From Candidatus Zipacnadia bacterium (GTDB taxonomy: Bacteria > Armatimonadota > Zipacnadia > Zipacnadales > Zipacnadaceae): a DNA stretch of 5,678 bases. Below the pieces are notes generated by a model. It had not been told where the DNA came from. It saw only the letters and a list, made by a program, of their open reading frames with translations, and did not search any database. The translations under genes were made by a program, and so were the position numbers. This document shows, in pieces, positions 4,843 to 5,678 of the stretch (position 1 is the stretch's first letter; each line of letters opens with the position of its first letter). The stretch is taken from contig JALGTJ010000120.1 of NCBI GenBank assembly GCA_029821415.1, positions 1 through 5,678 of the forward strand. The letters run 5' to 3'.

Positions 4843-5678
4843 ATGAGACTGGAACCGTTACCGGCGACCGAGTATGCCCGGCGCATCAGCGCATTGCAGA
4901 AAGAGCTGCAAAATGAGGGCTTGGATGTACTGGTGGGCTACAGTAGTGAGTGTGAATCGGGGACGACTCGCTATCTTGCGGGTTTCTGGCCCTTCTTTGA
5001 TTTTGCAGGGATCGTAGTGCCTGCTGAGGGGAATGCGGTATTGATTACCGGAGGACCCGAATCACTGGAGTTTGCGCGGACGTTTGCGTGTATACCTGAA
5101 ATCTCTGTCAACCCCCTCTTTGTGGAATCCTCAGCCCCAGAGTGGGTCCCTCACGTGGAGGGAGAAAGTTTCAGTGAGTTGCTCCCTCGGGTCTGTGGTA
5201 AAACGCCGGAGCGAGTTGGTATCGCCAATTGGAATATCTTGCCCCAGCCGATATTTGAAGACTTGCGAGCCGCCGCACCTCGCATCACCGAGGAAGCCAT
5301 GAAGGCAGCTTTGGAGGCCGCCGAGCCTGGGAAACGTGAGTGGGAATTGGAAGCGGTGGCCCGTTCTACGATGGTGCAAATGGGTGCTGAAGGCACGTCT
5401 TATCCCGTGTGGGTCTGTTCCGGGCCTACCACCCCTCTGAGTCTATGTCGTTCTACGGATCGCCCCATCCAGGAGAACGAATTGGTACAATTTACTTTTG
5501 GGGCCAAGTATATGGGCTATTGCGGGAATATGTGTCGCCCCTTCGTTATCGGCGAGCCGCCAGCGGCGGCGCGTAAGCTTATGGAGGTGGCCCTGGAGGC
5601 GATGAACTATGCGCTTGGCACCATTGGCCCAGGGGTTTTGGCCGCCGATGTATTCCAAGGCTATTATGACATCCTGGC
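4843..5678 (+). CDS. M24-fold (creatinase/aminopeptidase P-like) protein, catalytic residues replaced; 3' end outside window
   Basis: Partial: 278 codons are seen with no stop before the edge. Residues about 8-146 form a creatinase-type N-terminal domain (EYARRISALQKELQNEGLDVLVGYS, TRYLAGFWPFFDFAGIVVP, RVGIANWN). Residues 147-278 begin the pita-bread domain (RITEEAMKAALEAAEPG, GAEGTSYPVWVCSGP, IQENELVQFTFGAKYMGY). Aligned by spacing with E. coli PepP, the first two metal ligands Asp260 and Asp271 correspond to Thr218 and Asn229 (same 11-residue interval), and the active-site His243 to Leu201. Metal-dependent peptidase activity is therefore unlikely. Creatinase also lacks the metal but keeps the His, so this is not an ordinary creatinase either. 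The usual linker between the domains (~30 residues with R-x-x-K-S-x-x-E) appears absent at residues 146/147. A binding protein or a new hydrolase activity are both open. The remaining motifs lie outside the window. Confidence 0.75.
   Translation, partial: MRLEPLPATEYARRISALQKELQNEGLDVLVGYSSECESGTTRYLAGFWPFFDFAGIVVPAEGNAVLITGGPESLEFARTFACIPEISVNPLFVESSAPEWVPHVEGESFSELLPRVCGKTPERVGIANWNILPQPIFEDLRAAAPRITEEAMKAALEAAEPGKREWELEAVARSTMVQMGAEGTSYPVWVCSGPTTPLSLCRSTDRPIQENELVQFTFGAKYMGYCGNMCRPFVIGEPPAAARKLMEVALEAMNYALGTIGPGVLAADVFQGYYDIL

Noticed and set aside
5072..5302. Short forward open frame overlapping the M24 gene
   Set aside because: It is out of frame with the well-supported M24 reading and has no ribosome binding site or recognisable sequence.
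1..5678. tRNA, rRNA, CRISPR array, insertion sequence or riboswitch
   Set aside because: No cloverleaf-like segment, regularly spaced repeats, transposase motifs or recognisable aptamer core was seen on reading both strands.

Overview
The window looks like a piece of a bacterial (probably uncultured or metagenomic) chromosome of moderate GC. All recognisable genes lie on the + strand with clear Shine-Dalgarno sites (GAGGTGA, AGGAGG, AAAGGAG, AAGGAGG) and mixed ATG/GTG starts. The strong SD sites argue against Bacteroidota. The protein families are a GH101/DUF5696-like glycosidase, a GHL10-like TIM-barrel protein with RMND.H and GIELDF motifs, and an M24-fold protein. From memory this is the accessory catabolic repertoire of Planctomycetota, Lentisphaerota, Armatimonadota or Poribacteria-like lineages. 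That placement is inference and the phylum is not resolved.

Layout. Positions 1-161 are a leader with no convincing gene; they hold a 10-bp palindrome and a 10-mer that recurs upstream of gene 2. Positions 162-2011 are gene 1, a large carbohydrate-active protein broken by two reading-frame changes (near 270-301 and near 877). The 101-bp gap 2012-2112 contains two abutting palindromes, one with a LacI-type core. Gene 2 (2113-3027) is an intact metallophosphoesterase. After 47 bp comes gene 3 (3075-4742), an intact 555-residue TIM-barrel glycosyl-hydrolase-like protein with a C-terminal beta domain. The 100-bp gap 4743-4842 has a 9-bp inverted repeat whose loop carries an exact tandem 9-mer, and a plausible sigma-70 promoter overlapping its right arm. 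Gene 4 (4843 to the end, cut by the window) is an M24 pita-bread-fold protein in which the visible catalytic positions are replaced.

How it may work together. None of the four proteins shows a signal peptide, so a cytoplasmic pathway acting on imported sugar derivatives or glycoconjugates is the simplest reading: two barrel enzymes on the glycan, a phosphoesterase on a phosphate ester, and an amidohydrolase-like or binding M24 protein. This is inference from co-location only. The substrate is unknown.

Most notable points: (i) the M24 protein lacks both first metal-ligand Asp residues and the active-site His, and also seems to lack the usual linker between its two domains; (ii) gene 1 has two frame lesions, the second possibly with a lost block, so either real decay or assembly error must be settled; (iii) related palindromic elements recur in the three non-coding gaps.
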